Part shown: positions 7,036-13,839 of the stretch, in pieces
Position numbering within the stretch: the first letter of the stretch is position 1
Layout: every line of letters starts with the position of its first letter
DNA from: an uncultured Oscillospiraceae bacterium
Lineage (GTDB): Bacteria; Bacillota; Clostridia; Oscillospirales; Acutalibacteraceae
Direction of reading: 5' to 3'
Assembly: GCA_900554525.1 (NCBI GenBank)
Contig: USHL01000008.1
Span: forward strand, 1 to 17,891
DNA length: 17,891 nt
Notes under the pieces: generated by a model
Seen by the model: the letters and a program-made list of their open reading frames with translations, nothing else
What the model was told of the DNA's origin: nothing
The model's database searches: none
Position numbers and translations under genes: made by a program

Positions 7036-7065
7036 TGTGATGAAAATTTTCTTATCTGGTGTTGG

Positions 7066-7575
7066 CTAAAGCTGACCCGGTTTTATATATTCCTTATCAA
7101 TCAGTATATAATCAAGCCCATATTTTTTGCACTGCCGCAGATTTTCTTCATTTTCCTGAATTAATGCTTCTTTTTCGGTACATTCTTCAAGACGTGCCTC
7201 GATTATATTGGCGTTTAATATAATTTCGCTGAAATGGTTTTCTATATATTCGCGGCTCATTATAAGGCAGATATATTTTATATGTTTCAAGTATTCGCTG
7301 CCGAAGTCATTTCTCCAGTCAAATGGTATGTATCCGCCTTCAATAATCAGGTTTTGCCTGTTTTCGGCGGCGGTCTTTATTATCTCACGCGTCACGGGCC
7401 AGAGGTAATCGGTCAGCTTATCGTCATCCTCGGGGGTCAGGGAAGTATAGCCGCTTCTTATAAGCCCCATTTTAAGATGATCGAGTGAAAGATACGGATA
7501 CTTGTATTTTTCGAGCAGCTTTTGGGCCTGGAAGGTTTTGCCGGTATGTGTGGCTCCGGCGATGAGTAAAATCAT
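7066..7575 (-). CDS. Small P-loop kinase-like protein of unknown substrate
   Basis: The 169-residue protein starts with a strand and Walker A loop GATHTGKT (residues 7-14), like adenylate-kinase-fold small-molecule kinases. It continues with SLDHLKMGLIRSG and LIIEGGYIPFDW, the latter like the second acidic strand end seen in zeta-toxin/2-phosphoglycerate-kinase-like proteins. A charged lid-like stretch follows (about residues 115-150). No substrate can be assigned. It overlaps the preceding phosphatase gene by 4 nt (ATGA) and has AAGGAG about 8 nt upstream. It is the last gene of the operon before the bidirectional terminator. Its pairing with a HAD phosphatase hints at a phosphorylation/dephosphorylation or salvage role, which is inference only. 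Confidence 0.7.
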   Translation of the reverse strand: MILLIAGATHTGKTFQAQKLLEKYKYPYLSLDHLKMGLIRSGYTSLTPEDDDKLTDYLWPVTREIIKTAAENRQNLIIEGGYIPFDWRNDFGSEYLKHIKYICLIMSREYIENHFSEIILNANIIEARLEECTEKEALIQENEENLRQCKKYGLDYILIDKEYIKPGQL

Positions 7576-8240
7576 ATGACAGCTCCTTTCAGAGCGATAA
7601 GCTCGGCAATTTTCTGCGGGGTTTCGGCAATAAAATCCGCGCCCGCGTCTGTCAGCTCTTTATGGCTGCCGTAGCCGTAAAGCACGCCTATTGAGGCAAT
7701 GTCGTTTGCTGCGGCACCGTATATATCGAATCTGCGGTCTCCTATCATTACTGCCGAGGATTTATCTTTTATATTCAAAGCGGAAAGCGCAATTGAGATT
7801 AGTTCGGTTTTTTCGGTTCGCGCCTCGGTCATTGAAGCACCTGTGATATTTGAAAAATACTGTGAAAGTCCGAAATGGTCGAGGATTTGCACTGCGAATT
7901 TTTCAGGCTTGCTGGTAGCCAGTGCGGATTTCCTTCCGGAACCGGATATTTGTTTTAAAAGCTCCGGTATGCCATTGTACACCGTATTCTCAAATATGCC
8001 CTTGTCGGAGTAGTATTCGCGGTAGTATTCAACCGCTTTTTTAGCTGTTGAATCATCAAAGCCGTAGAACTCTTTGAAGCTTGAAAGCAGCGGCGGCCCG
8101 ATAAAACGGTAAAGCTCGCTGCGGTCTTCAACGCTTATGCCGAAACGGCCGAGCGCATACATTACCGAATTTGTGATACCGGGACCGGAATCGGTCAGCG
8201 TGCCGTCAAGGTCAAAAAGTATGAAACGGAAATCATTCAT
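7572..8240 (-). CDS. HAD-superfamily phosphatase (phosphoglycolate phosphatase-like)
   Basis: From this start the product has 222 residues with all HAD motifs. Motif I is FDLDGTLTDS, with nucleophile D10 and D12. Motif II is ATS around residue 110, the conserved lysine is probably K144 (TEKTE), and motif III is GDRRFD at 167-172. The helical cap between motifs I and II (about 17-85) and the stretch FIGPPLLSSFKEFYGFD match the Gph/PgpB-type subfamily C1, which dephosphorylates small metabolites in the cytosol. The exact substrate is not readable. I chose ATG 8240 over 8255 because GAGG precedes 8240 and nothing suitable precedes 8255. It overlaps the symporter stop by 8 nt (ATGAATGA) and the following kinase by 4 nt. 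Confidence 0.85.
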   Translation of the reverse strand: MNDFRFILFDLDGTLTDSGPGITNSVMYALGRFGISVEDRSELYRFIGPPLLSSFKEFYGFDDSTAKKAVEYYREYYSDKGIFENTVYNGIPELLKQISGSGRKSALATSKPEKFAVQILDHFGLSQYFSNITGASMTEARTEKTELISIALSALNIKDKSSAVMIGDRRFDIYGAAANDIASIGVLYGYGSHKELTDAGADFIAETPQKIAELIALKGAVI

Positions 8241-9741
8241 GGTTTTCTGCCTCATTATAGGAAAGCATCGGTTTCACATCTGTTTTGCCCTTGATTTTGC
8301 GGTCAACATAGTTTTTGGTGACCTTTGTCACAACCGGACAGAGCGAGATAACGCCGATAAGGTTAGGTACAAGCATAAGCCCATTGAAGGTATCTGAAAT
8401 ATCCCAGGCCAGCGAAGAAGTCACAACCGCGCCTGAAATTATCATTAAAACGAACACTACGCGGTAAACCTTTACGCCTTTCTGACCGAAAAGATATTCA
8501 ACGGCGCGCGAGCCGTACTGGGACCAGCCGAGCACTGTCGTAAAAGCGAAAAGCAGCATAGCTACGGCGATGAAGTATTCGCCGCCTTTTCCGAAAACGT
8601 TTTTAAAGGTCTGAGCTACAAGCGTAGCGTCGTTAACACCCTCGGCGGCAAGACCTGTCTCAAGGTCGATATATCCTGAAGAAAGTACGACTATTGCAGT
8701 TACGGTGCAGACGACAAAGGTGTCGAAGAAAACCTCGAAAATGCCCCACATTCCCTGTCTGACGGGCTCTTTGACATTTGAGGAGGAATGGACCATTACA
8801 GATGAACCGAGACCCGCTTCGTTTGAAAAAACACCGCGTTTAAAGCCTTGGGTTACCACTTCTTTTATAAGTATACCCGCCGCGCCGCCGCCGACAGCTT
8901 TTACGCCGAAAGCAAATCTGAAAATCGATGAGAACATAGCACCCACATCGGATATATTCACAAAGAAAACGGCAAGAGCACCGATTATGTAGAATATGGC
9001 CATAAAGGGCACTACGCGCTCCGCTACGGCGGCGATACGCTGCAGGCCGCCGAGTATTATAAGCGCGGCTATGATCATAAGCACTATGCCGATTACGATG
9101 GATACGATTGAAATTCCGCCTATTTCAGGCCCGACTGCGCTGCCGAAAAAAGCCGATTTAATGTTAAGGGTTATTTTATTTACCTGCCCCATATTGCCTA
9201 TTCCGAAGGAGGCGAGTATAGCAAAGAGTGAAAAAAGCACCGCTAAAAGCTTTCCGAGGCCTTTGCAGCCGCGTTTTGCGCCGAGACCGTCACGCAGATA
9301 GTACATAGGGCCGCCGGCCCATTCGCCTTTTTCGTTGCGGCGGCGGTAGTATATGCCGAGAACATTTTCGGAAAAGTTGGTCATCATTCCGAAAAATGCG
9401 GCTACCCACATCCAGAAAACCGCTCCGGGGCCGCCCAGCACTATCGCCGCGGATACGCCGGCTATGTTGCCGGTGCCTATTGTAGCGGCGAGAGCGGTGC
9501 ACAGCGCCTGAAACTGTGAAATGCTTTTCCTGTCGGTTTTTTTGGTGGCGGAGCTTCCCTTTTTAAATACGCTGCCTATCGTGTTTTTCCACCAGTGCGC
9601 GATATGCGAAACCTGAAAAAATTTCGTTAATACGGTAAGCAGAACGCCTGCTCCGAGCAGCAGTATCAGCCCTATTTTCACCCATACAAAATCATTAATC
9701 GCGCTGTTTATTTCGCTTAATTTTTCAAAAAAAGTCTCCAT
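8233..9741 (-). CDS. AGCS-family sodium:alanine/glycine symporter
   Basis: This 502-residue integral membrane protein has about ten to eleven hydrophobic segments and the family signatures. These are GTGNIAGVSAAIVLGGPGAVFWMW (89-112), SENVLGIYYRR near 125-134, GGPMYYLRDGLG (143-154) and a later FSNEAGLGSS stretch. AGCS carriers import small neutral amino acids such as alanine or glycine with sodium (family knowledge); the precise substrate is unclear. It is the first gene of a three-gene minus-strand operon with the phosphatase and P-loop genes and has a strong promoter. AAAGGG lies about 10 nt before the ATG. Its end overlaps the next start by 8 nt. Confidence 0.92.
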   Translation of the reverse strand: METFFEKLSEINSAINDFVWVKIGLILLLGAGVLLTVLTKFFQVSHIAHWWKNTIGSVFKKGSSATKKTDRKSISQFQALCTALAATIGTGNIAGVSAAIVLGGPGAVFWMWVAAFFGMMTNFSENVLGIYYRRRNEKGEWAGGPMYYLRDGLGAKRGCKGLGKLLAVLFSLFAILASFGIGNMGQVNKITLNIKSAFFGSAVGPEIGGISIVSIVIGIVLMIIAALIILGGLQRIAAVAERVVPFMAIFYIIGALAVFFVNISDVGAMFSSIFRFAFGVKAVGGGAAGILIKEVVTQGFKRGVFSNEAGLGSSVMVHSSSNVKEPVRQGMWGIFEVFFDTFVVCTVTAIVVLSSGYIDLETGLAAEGVNDATLVAQTFKNVFGKGGEYFIAVAMLLFAFTTVLGWSQYGSRAVEYLFGQKGVKVYRVVFVLMIISGAVVTSSLAWDISDTFNGLMLVPNLIGVISLCPVVTKVTKNYVDRKIKGKTDVKPMLSYNEAENHE

Positions 9742-9767
9742 AGCTCATACCCTTTCAAATATGTCTA

Positions 9768-9795
9768 ATTATACCATATAACGGCGATATTTCAA
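9768..9795 (-). promoter_or_regulatory. Promoter of the symporter operon
   Basis: Minus strand: -35 TTGAAA (9795-9790), 16-nt spacer, -10 TATAAT (9773-9768) preceded by TGG, giving an extended -10. Predicted transcription start is near 9761, about 20 nt before the ATG. Confidence 0.75.
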
Positions 9796-9810
9796 GGGTG
9801 ATTTGAATAC

Positions 9811-9840
9811 AAAAAAGCGGCAGCGCTTTGGCGCTGCCGC
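9811..9840 (-). terminator. Intrinsic terminator of the small heat-shock gene
   Basis: GCGGCAGCGC (9817-9826) and GCGCTGCCGC (9831-9840) form a perfect 10-bp GC-rich stem with a 4-nt loop. On the minus strand it is followed by six Ts. It starts 8 nt after the hsp20 stop codon and separates that gene from the symporter promoter. Confidence 0.93.
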
Positions 9841-9848
9841 AGGACGGA

Positions 9849-10313
9849 TTATTCAATTTCGAGCCGTTTTGAATTTTCGGTGATTTCTTTCTTCTTCGGA
9901 CAGGTGAGCGTAAGCACACCGTTATCATATTTGGCGGTTATTTTATCAGATTCTATGCCGCTTAAATCAAAGCTCCTGCTGTATGAGCCGTAGGAACGCT
10001 CACAGCGGACGTATTTGTTTTTCTTGTCCTTCTGTTCACATTCCGAATGACGTTCGGCGCTTATGGTCAGCCGTCCTCCGCTGATATCGACGTTGATATC
10101 CTTTTTGTCGAAGCCGGGAAGATCGGCTTCAAGAATATATGAATCTCCGTTATCCTTTATATCGGTGCGGAATTCAGTGAGGTTGTTGGAAAAATCAGGG
10201 AAGAAATCAAGGTTGTTACCGAAAAACTCTTTTTCAAATTCCTCCATCTGTCTAAAAGGATCGTAATACTGCATACGGTTTCTGCGGTTGTTATAGGGTC
10301 TTAATTCAAACAT
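9849..10313 (-). CDS. Small heat-shock protein (Hsp20/alpha-crystallin family)
   Basis: The 154-residue protein is an ATP-independent chaperone that binds unfolding proteins in large oligomers. The alpha-crystallin domain spans about residues 47-140 and contains LEADLPGF (61-68), and the closing strand NGVLTLTCPK (131-140). The C-terminal tail RLEIE supplies the short L/I-X-I anchor used for oligomer assembly. I take ATG 10313 as the start because GGAGG lies 8 nt before it. The frame stays open upstream to a GTG at 10391, but that stretch looks like untranslated leader. Upstream lies a near-perfect CIRCE element, so expression is probably repressed by HrcA. A strong terminator follows directly, so it is a single-gene unit. 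Confidence 0.93.
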   Translation of the reverse strand: MFELRPYNNRRNRMQYYDPFRQMEEFEKEFFGNNLDFFPDFSNNLTEFRTDIKDNGDSYILEADLPGFDKKDINVDISGGRLTISAERHSECEQKDKKNKYVRCERSYGSYSRSFDLSGIESDKITAKYDNGVLTLTCPKKKEITENSKRLEIE

Positions 10314-10400
10314 ATAAAAGCCTCCAAAAAATAATAAAATAATTTGATCAATCCGAGAGCATATAGCGTTTACAGCCGGATTGCGAGGCACTGTAAGCTG

Positions 10401-10415
10401 TCAGCTCCTAAACAT
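10401..10415 (-). CDS. Possible 4-codon leader ORF in the hsp20 leader
   Basis: Minus strand: ATG TTT AGG AGC TGA, preceded at good distance by AGAGGGTGG, a stronger ribosome binding site than chance would normally supply. It lies about 90 nt upstream of the hsp20 start. Downstream, AGCTTACAG and CTGTAA-AC-GCT can pair, as can AATCCG and CGGATT. It may be a real mini-ORF that tunes the leader, or a chance occurrence. Confidence 0.25.
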   Translation of the reverse strand: MFRS

Positions 10416-10445
10416 TTTAACCACCCTCTTTTTGTTTACGCTTAT

Positions 10446-10451
10446 ATTATA
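10446..10451 (-). promoter_or_regulatory. Possible second -10 box for hsp20
   Basis: A perfect TATAAT on the minus strand within the hsp20 leader, without a recognisable -35 at 16-18 nt. It could serve a second, HrcA-independent start, but the support is weak. Confidence 0.25.
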
Positions 10452-10502
10452 AGTCGGAAAATCGCATATTTCATGACTTATTTGTAAATAAAATATGAAT
10501 TA

Positions 10503-10529
10503 TTAGCACTTGGATATATAGAGTGCTAA
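10503..10529. promoter_or_regulatory. CIRCE element (HrcA operator)
   Basis: TTAGCACTT - 9 nt - GAGTGCTAA. It matches the CIRCE consensus TTAGCACTC-N9-GAGTGCTAA in 17 of 18 positions, with the exact 9-nt spacing. It lies at the predicted start of the minus-strand promoter reading to hsp20, the usual place for HrcA repression. It is also upstream of the gdhA promoter -35 by about 36 nt, so an effect on gdhA is less likely. Confidence 0.93.
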
Positions 10530-10556
10530 TATTAGAAAAAATTGGCCTTAAATCAA
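10529..10556 (-). promoter_or_regulatory. CIRCE-associated promoter of hsp20
   Basis: Minus strand: -35 TTGATT (10556-10551), 16-nt spacer, -10 TAATAT (10534-10529). The start would fall inside the CIRCE element around 10522, giving a leader of about 210 nt before the hsp20 ATG. Each box matches consensus at 4 of 6 positions; the placement relative to CIRCE raises confidence. Confidence 0.6.
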
Positions 10557-10565
10557 AATTTTTTA

Positions 10566-10594
10566 TTGACGTAAAAAAAAAAAAGTAGTATTCT
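10566..10594 (+). promoter_or_regulatory. gdhA promoter with a 12-A tract in the spacer
   Basis: -35 TTGACG (10566-10571), 17-nt spacer and -10 TATTCT (10589-10594). Twelve consecutive As (10573-10584) occupy most of the spacer. The predicted start is near 10601, with a leader of about 38 nt and AAGGAGG before the gdhA ATG. Confidence 0.75.
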
Positions 10595-10638
10595 TAAAAA
10601 CGGATAAAAGCCAAATATATTATAAGGAGGTATTTCAA

Positions 10639-11988
10639 ATGTTCAAATCGGAATATTTGAAGAAGGTTTATGCCGGTGTGGAAGCGAGAAATCCCGGCGA
10701 AAAAGAATTTCTGCAGGCGGTCCGTGAAGTGCTTGAGTCTCTTGAGCCTGTTATTGAGGCCAATCCGAAGTATGAGGCGGAGGGAATCCTCGAAAGACTT
10801 GTCGAGCCTGAGAGACAGATAATCTTCCGCGTGCCGTGGGTGGACGACAACGGCAAGGTTCATGTCAACCGCGGCTTCAGAGTACAGTTTAATTCGGCCA
10901 TCGGACCTTATAAGGGCGGTCTCCGTCTTCATCCGTCGGTCAATGCGTCGGTTATTAAGTTCCTAGGCTTTGAACAGATATTCAAGAACAGCCTTACCGG
11001 TCTTCCGATAGGCGGCGGCAAGGGCGGTTCGGACTTTGACCCCAAGGGTAAGTCTGACCGTGAGGTTATGCGTTTCTGCCAGAGCTTTATGACCGAGCTT
11101 TCAAAGCATATCGGCGCCGATACCGACGTGCCTGCCGGTGATATCGGAACAGGCGCCAGAGAAATAGGTTTTATGTTCGGTCAGTACAAGAGACTGCAAA
11201 ATGAATTTACCGGCGTGCTTACCGGAAAGGGTCTTACATACGGCGGCTCGCTTGCCCGTACGGAGGCTACCGGCTACGGAGTCTGCTATTATACGGAAGA
11301 AATGCTCAAATGCATGAAGAACGATTCCTTCAAGGGCAAGACGGTGGTTATCTCCGGTTCGGGCAATGTGGCTATTTACGCTACCGAAAAGGCAACTCAG
11401 CTCGGCGGTAAGGTGGTAGCTCTTTCGGATTCCAACGGTTATATATATGATCCGAACGGCATCAATCTTGCGGTTGTAAAGCAGATCAAGGAAGTAGAGC
11501 GCGGAAGAATCAAGGAATATACCGAGCGTGTCAGCGGCGCCGAGTATCATGAGGGCTGCAGCGGAATCTGGACTATTAAGTGCGATATTGCGCTTCCCTG
11601 CGCTACCCAGAATGAAATTGACGAGGCTTCTGCCAAGGCGCTTGTTGCCAACGGCGTAACGGCGGTTGCAGAGGGCGCGAATATGCCTTCTACCCCCGAG
11701 GCTATCGCGGTGTTCCAGAATGCCGGAGTTCTTTTCGGACCGGCCAAGGCCGCAAACGCCGGCGGTGTTGCTACCTCGGCGCTTGAGATGAGCCAGAATT
11801 CGATGCGTTACAGCTGGACCTTTGAAGAGGTAGACGCTAAGCTTAAGGATATAATGGTCAATATTTTCCACAATTCTTATGATGCCGCCAAGAAGTACGG
11901 TATGGAGGGCAATCTTCTTGCCGGTGCCAATATCGCCGGTTTTGAAAAGGTTGCGGACTCTATGCTGGCACAGGGTATCGCTTATTAA
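10639..11988 (+). CDS. gdhA: NADP-type glutamate dehydrogenase
   Basis: The enzyme makes glutamate from 2-oxoglutarate and ammonium with NADPH in the cytosol. The 449-residue length equals that of the hexameric bacterial NADP-dependent class (EC 1.4.1.4). Substrate-binding lysine and glycine loop: YKGGLRLHPSVN (about 91-102). Catalytic loop: PIGGGKGGSDFDPKGK with lysine 128. The dinucleotide fold shows SGSGNVA, and the following SDSNGY lacks the acidic residue typical of NAD-specific enzymes at the end of the second strand, consistent with NADP. It is preceded by an excellent AAGGAGG and followed by a terminator, so it is a single-gene unit. Codon choice is strongly biased, as in highly expressed genes. 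The A-tract in the promoter spacer is unusual. Confidence 0.97.
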   Translation: MFKSEYLKKVYAGVEARNPGEKEFLQAVREVLESLEPVIEANPKYEAEGILERLVEPERQIIFRVPWVDDNGKVHVNRGFRVQFNSAIGPYKGGLRLHPSVNASVIKFLGFEQIFKNSLTGLPIGGGKGGSDFDPKGKSDREVMRFCQSFMTELSKHIGADTDVPAGDIGTGAREIGFMFGQYKRLQNEFTGVLTGKGLTYGGSLARTEATGYGVCYYTEEMLKCMKNDSFKGKTVVISGSGNVAIYATEKATQLGGKVVALSDSNGYIYDPNGINLAVVKQIKEVERGRIKEYTERVSGAEYHEGCSGIWTIKCDIALPCATQNEIDEASAKALVANGVTAVAEGANMPSTPEAIAVFQNAGVLFGPAKAANAGGVATSALEMSQNSMRYSWTFEEVDAKLKDIMVNIFHNSYDAAKKYGMEGNLLAGANIAGFEKVADSMLAQGIAY

Positions 11989-11998
11989 TATAACGATT

Positions 11999-12034
11999 AA
12001 AGGACTGTCCGATTTGTTCGGACGGTCCTTTTTG
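11999..12034 (+). terminator. Intrinsic terminator of gdhA
   Basis: AAAGGACTGTCCG (11999-12011) pairs with CGGACGGTCCTTT (12019-12031) over 13 bp with one G-U and a 7-nt loop, followed by a T-rich tail. It lies 10 nt after the gdhA stop codon. Confidence 0.93.
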
Positions 12035-12037
12035 TTA

Positions 12038-12066
12038 TTGAAGCACGGTTGATTATATGTTATAAT
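12038..12066 (+). promoter_or_regulatory. mnmA promoter
   Basis: -35 TTGAAG (12038-12043), 17-nt spacer, perfect -10 TATAAT (12061-12066) with an extended TGT. Transcription should start near 12073, leaving a leader of about 16 nt with TTGGAGGG. It abuts the gdhA terminator. Confidence 0.8.
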
Positions 12067-12088
12067 CAAAAAAGCTTGGAGGGATTTT

Positions 12089-13135
12089 ATGCCGTGTGAA
12101 AGGGTATATGTCGGAATGAGCGGAGGGGTAGATTCCTCGGTGGCGGCGGCTGTGCTTGCGGAGAGCGGGTTTGAGACAACCGGCGTTACGCTCAGTCTTT
12201 CCGGAGATAGCGGAGCAAATGAAACAGACGCCGCCGAAGTATGCAAAAGGCTTGGAATAGATCATCGCGTAATAGACTTAAAGAAAGACTTTAAAACCGA
12301 AGTAATAGAAAACTTCATTTCGGAATACGCCGCGGGCAGAACGCCTAATCCATGCATAGTCTGCAACCGCCGCATAAAGTTCGGAAAAATGCTTGAAGCC
12401 GCGGAGCAGGACGGGGCGGCCAAAATCGCTACCGGGCATTACGCCGTTATTAAAAAATCGGGAGACAGATATCTGCTCTGCCGCGCGGCGGACTCTTCAA
12501 AGGACCAGACTTATGTGCTTTACGGTCTTACCCAATATCAGCTTGCTCATACGCTTTTTCCGCTGGGAGGCTGTACAAAGCCGCAGGTAAGGGAGCTTGC
12601 CGCGGAATACGGCTTTATAAATGCCGAAAGGCCGGACAGTCAGGATATCTGCTTTGTGCCTGACGGCGACTATGCCGCTTTTATTGAAAGGTTTTCCGGA
12701 AGCAGCTTTCCTGAGGGGGATTTCACCGACCTGTCCGGCAGAAAGCTTGGCCGGCATAAAGGTCTTATCTGTTATACGGTAGGACAGCGAAAGGGGCTTG
12801 GAATCGCCCTCGGAAGGCCCTGCTTTGTGATTGAAAAGGATGCGGAAAATAACCGGGTGATAATAGGAGAGGAATCGGAGCTGTTTTTTAAGCGTGTGCT
12901 GGTGGATAATCTTAATTTTATACCGTTCGACTGTCTGGATAAACCGATGAAGGTGACAGGCAAGCTTAGATACCGGCATACCGAACAGCCGGCGGTTATA
13001 TATCCCGACAGCGATGACAGGCTGATCGTTGAATTCGATGAACCGCAGAGAGCGCCGAGCCCCGGACAGGCGGCGGTCTTTTATGACGGCGATATTGTCA
13101 TCGGCGGAGGAACTATTGTGAAAGGAATCGACTGA
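12089..13135 (+). CDS. mnmA: tRNA-specific 2-thiouridylase MnmA
   Basis: MnmA adds sulfur to uridine 34 of tRNAs for Lys, Glu and Gln using ATP and a relayed persulfide. This 348-residue protein has the PP-loop SGGVDSS (11-17), the catalytic cysteine in NPC (C89) within TPNPCIVCNRRIKF, the second cysteine in DSQDICFVPDGDY (C188), and the tRNA-contact strand LGRHKGLICYTVGQRKGLGI followed by the C-terminal beta-barrel. Length is slightly below the usual 360 or so. Next come, one base after its stop codon, a LUD-domain gene and then dacF; I see no terminator between mnmA and the LUD gene, so they are cotranscribed. Sulfur delivery usually needs a cysteine desulfurase, not seen in this window. 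Confidence 0.96.
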   Translation: MPCERVYVGMSGGVDSSVAAAVLAESGFETTGVTLSLSGDSGANETDAAEVCKRLGIDHRVIDLKKDFKTEVIENFISEYAAGRTPNPCIVCNRRIKFGKMLEAAEQDGAAKIATGHYAVIKKSGDRYLLCRAADSSKDQTYVLYGLTQYQLAHTLFPLGGCTKPQVRELAAEYGFINAERPDSQDICFVPDGDYAAFIERFSGSSFPEGDFTDLSGRKLGRHKGLICYTVGQRKGLGIALGRPCFVIEKDAENNRVIIGEESELFFKRVLVDNLNFIPFDCLDKPMKVTGKLRYRHTEQPAVIYPDSDDRLIVEFDEPQRAPSPGQAAVFYDGDIVIGGGTIVKGID

Positions 13136-13136
13136 T

Positions 13137-13784
13137 ATGGATATAAATAAGGTTATAAAAAATCTTGAGGCGAATAATATGAAAGCGTACTATGCGGAGG
13201 ATAAAAACGAGGTGTGCCGCATTGTAAAGGATATGCTTTTTGACGGCTGTGTTATAACCTCCGGCGGATCGGTTTCGCTTGCCGAAAGCGGTGTTTCGGA
13301 TATTATAAATTTTCCGGAATACCGTTTTTACGACCGCACAAGACCCGGAATAACCGAGGAGGAAAAGCTTGAAGCGTTTAAAGCGGCGGTGGGCTGTGAC
13401 TTTTTCTTTTGCTCTGCCAACGCGCTGACCGAAGACGGCGAGCTTATAAATGTCGACGGACGTGCCAACCGCATAAGCTTTATATGCTTCGGGCCCAAAA
13501 ATGTCGTTATGATAGTAGGGATAAATAAAATAGTTAAAAACATAGAAGAGGGATTTCTGAGGGTCAAGCGCATTGCGGCTCCGCTTAACGCCGAACGCCT
13601 TGACTGTGCCACTCCCTGCCGCAGGCTCGGTCACTGCATAGCGCTGGAAAACAATCCGTTGCCGAAGCTTACCGACGGCTGTAAAAGCCCGGAACGCATA
13701 TGCAGGGATTATCTTGTCAGCGGCAGTCAGCTCGTAAAGGACCGCATAAAAGTGATAATCTGCGGCGAGAAACTCGGGTATTAA
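13137..13784 (+). CDS. LUD-domain (DUF162, LutC-like) protein with cysteine-rich tail
   Basis: The 215-residue protein belongs to the LUD/DUF162 family, shown by the glycine-serine loop ITSGGSVSLAESG (40-52), RTRPG (67-71), ANALTEDGELINVDG (95-109) and VGINKIVKNIEEGFLRVKRIAAP (127-149). LutC relatives are linked to lactate oxidation, but stand-alone members like this have no settled function. The tail has C157, C161, C167, C182 and C189. The GC-KSPERIC end is usual, but 14 residues separate C167 from C182, where I recall about two in relatives. The start follows the mnmA stop by one base and AAGGA lies upstream. No lutA or lutB gene is nearby, so a role in lactate use is not supported by context. 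Confidence 0.82.
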   Translation: MDINKVIKNLEANNMKAYYAEDKNEVCRIVKDMLFDGCVITSGGSVSLAESGVSDIINFPEYRFYDRTRPGITEEEKLEAFKAAVGCDFFFCSANALTEDGELINVDGRANRISFICFGPKNVVMIVGINKIVKNIEEGFLRVKRIAAPLNAERLDCATPCRRLGHCIALENNPLPKLTDGCKSPERICRDYLVSGSQLVKDRIKVIICGEKLGY

Positions 13785-13794
13785 TTAAAATCGG

Positions 13795-13838
13795 ACGGCA
13801 TATCTTTCTATATAGACATATATAGAGAGGTGTGCCGT
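13795..13838 (+). promoter_or_regulatory. 20-bp hairpin covering the dacF ribosome binding site
   Basis: Left arm 13795-13814 and right arm 13819-13838 pair over 20 consecutive positions (17 Watson-Crick, 3 G-U) around a GACA loop. The right arm contains the ribosome binding site GAGAGG (13825-13830) and ends one base before the TTG start codon. It starts 10 nt after the previous stop codon. The four Ts after it (13838-13841) could also let it act as a weak terminator. Confidence 0.8.
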
Positions 13839-13839
13839 T

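Noticed and set aside
5633..7065. IS element or transposon ends around the acetyltransferase
   Set aside because: I found no transposase, no long terminal inverted repeats and no clear target duplication. The inverted repeats present are explained by hairpins and the terminator.
10314..10391. N-terminal extension of Hsp20 from a GTG at 10391
   Set aside because: The GGAGG 8 nt before ATG 10313 and normal family length support the shorter protein, and the extension reads as leader with no family match.
12038..12088. Riboswitch before mnmA
   Set aside because: The leader from the predicted start is only about 16 nt, too short for an aptamer.
11101..12246. Long antisense open frame (381 codons) opposite gdhA
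   Set aside because: It has no ribosome site or recognisable domain and mirrors the biased codon use of gdhA, an obviously real gene with full family motifs. It also runs through the gdhA terminator and mnmA promoter.
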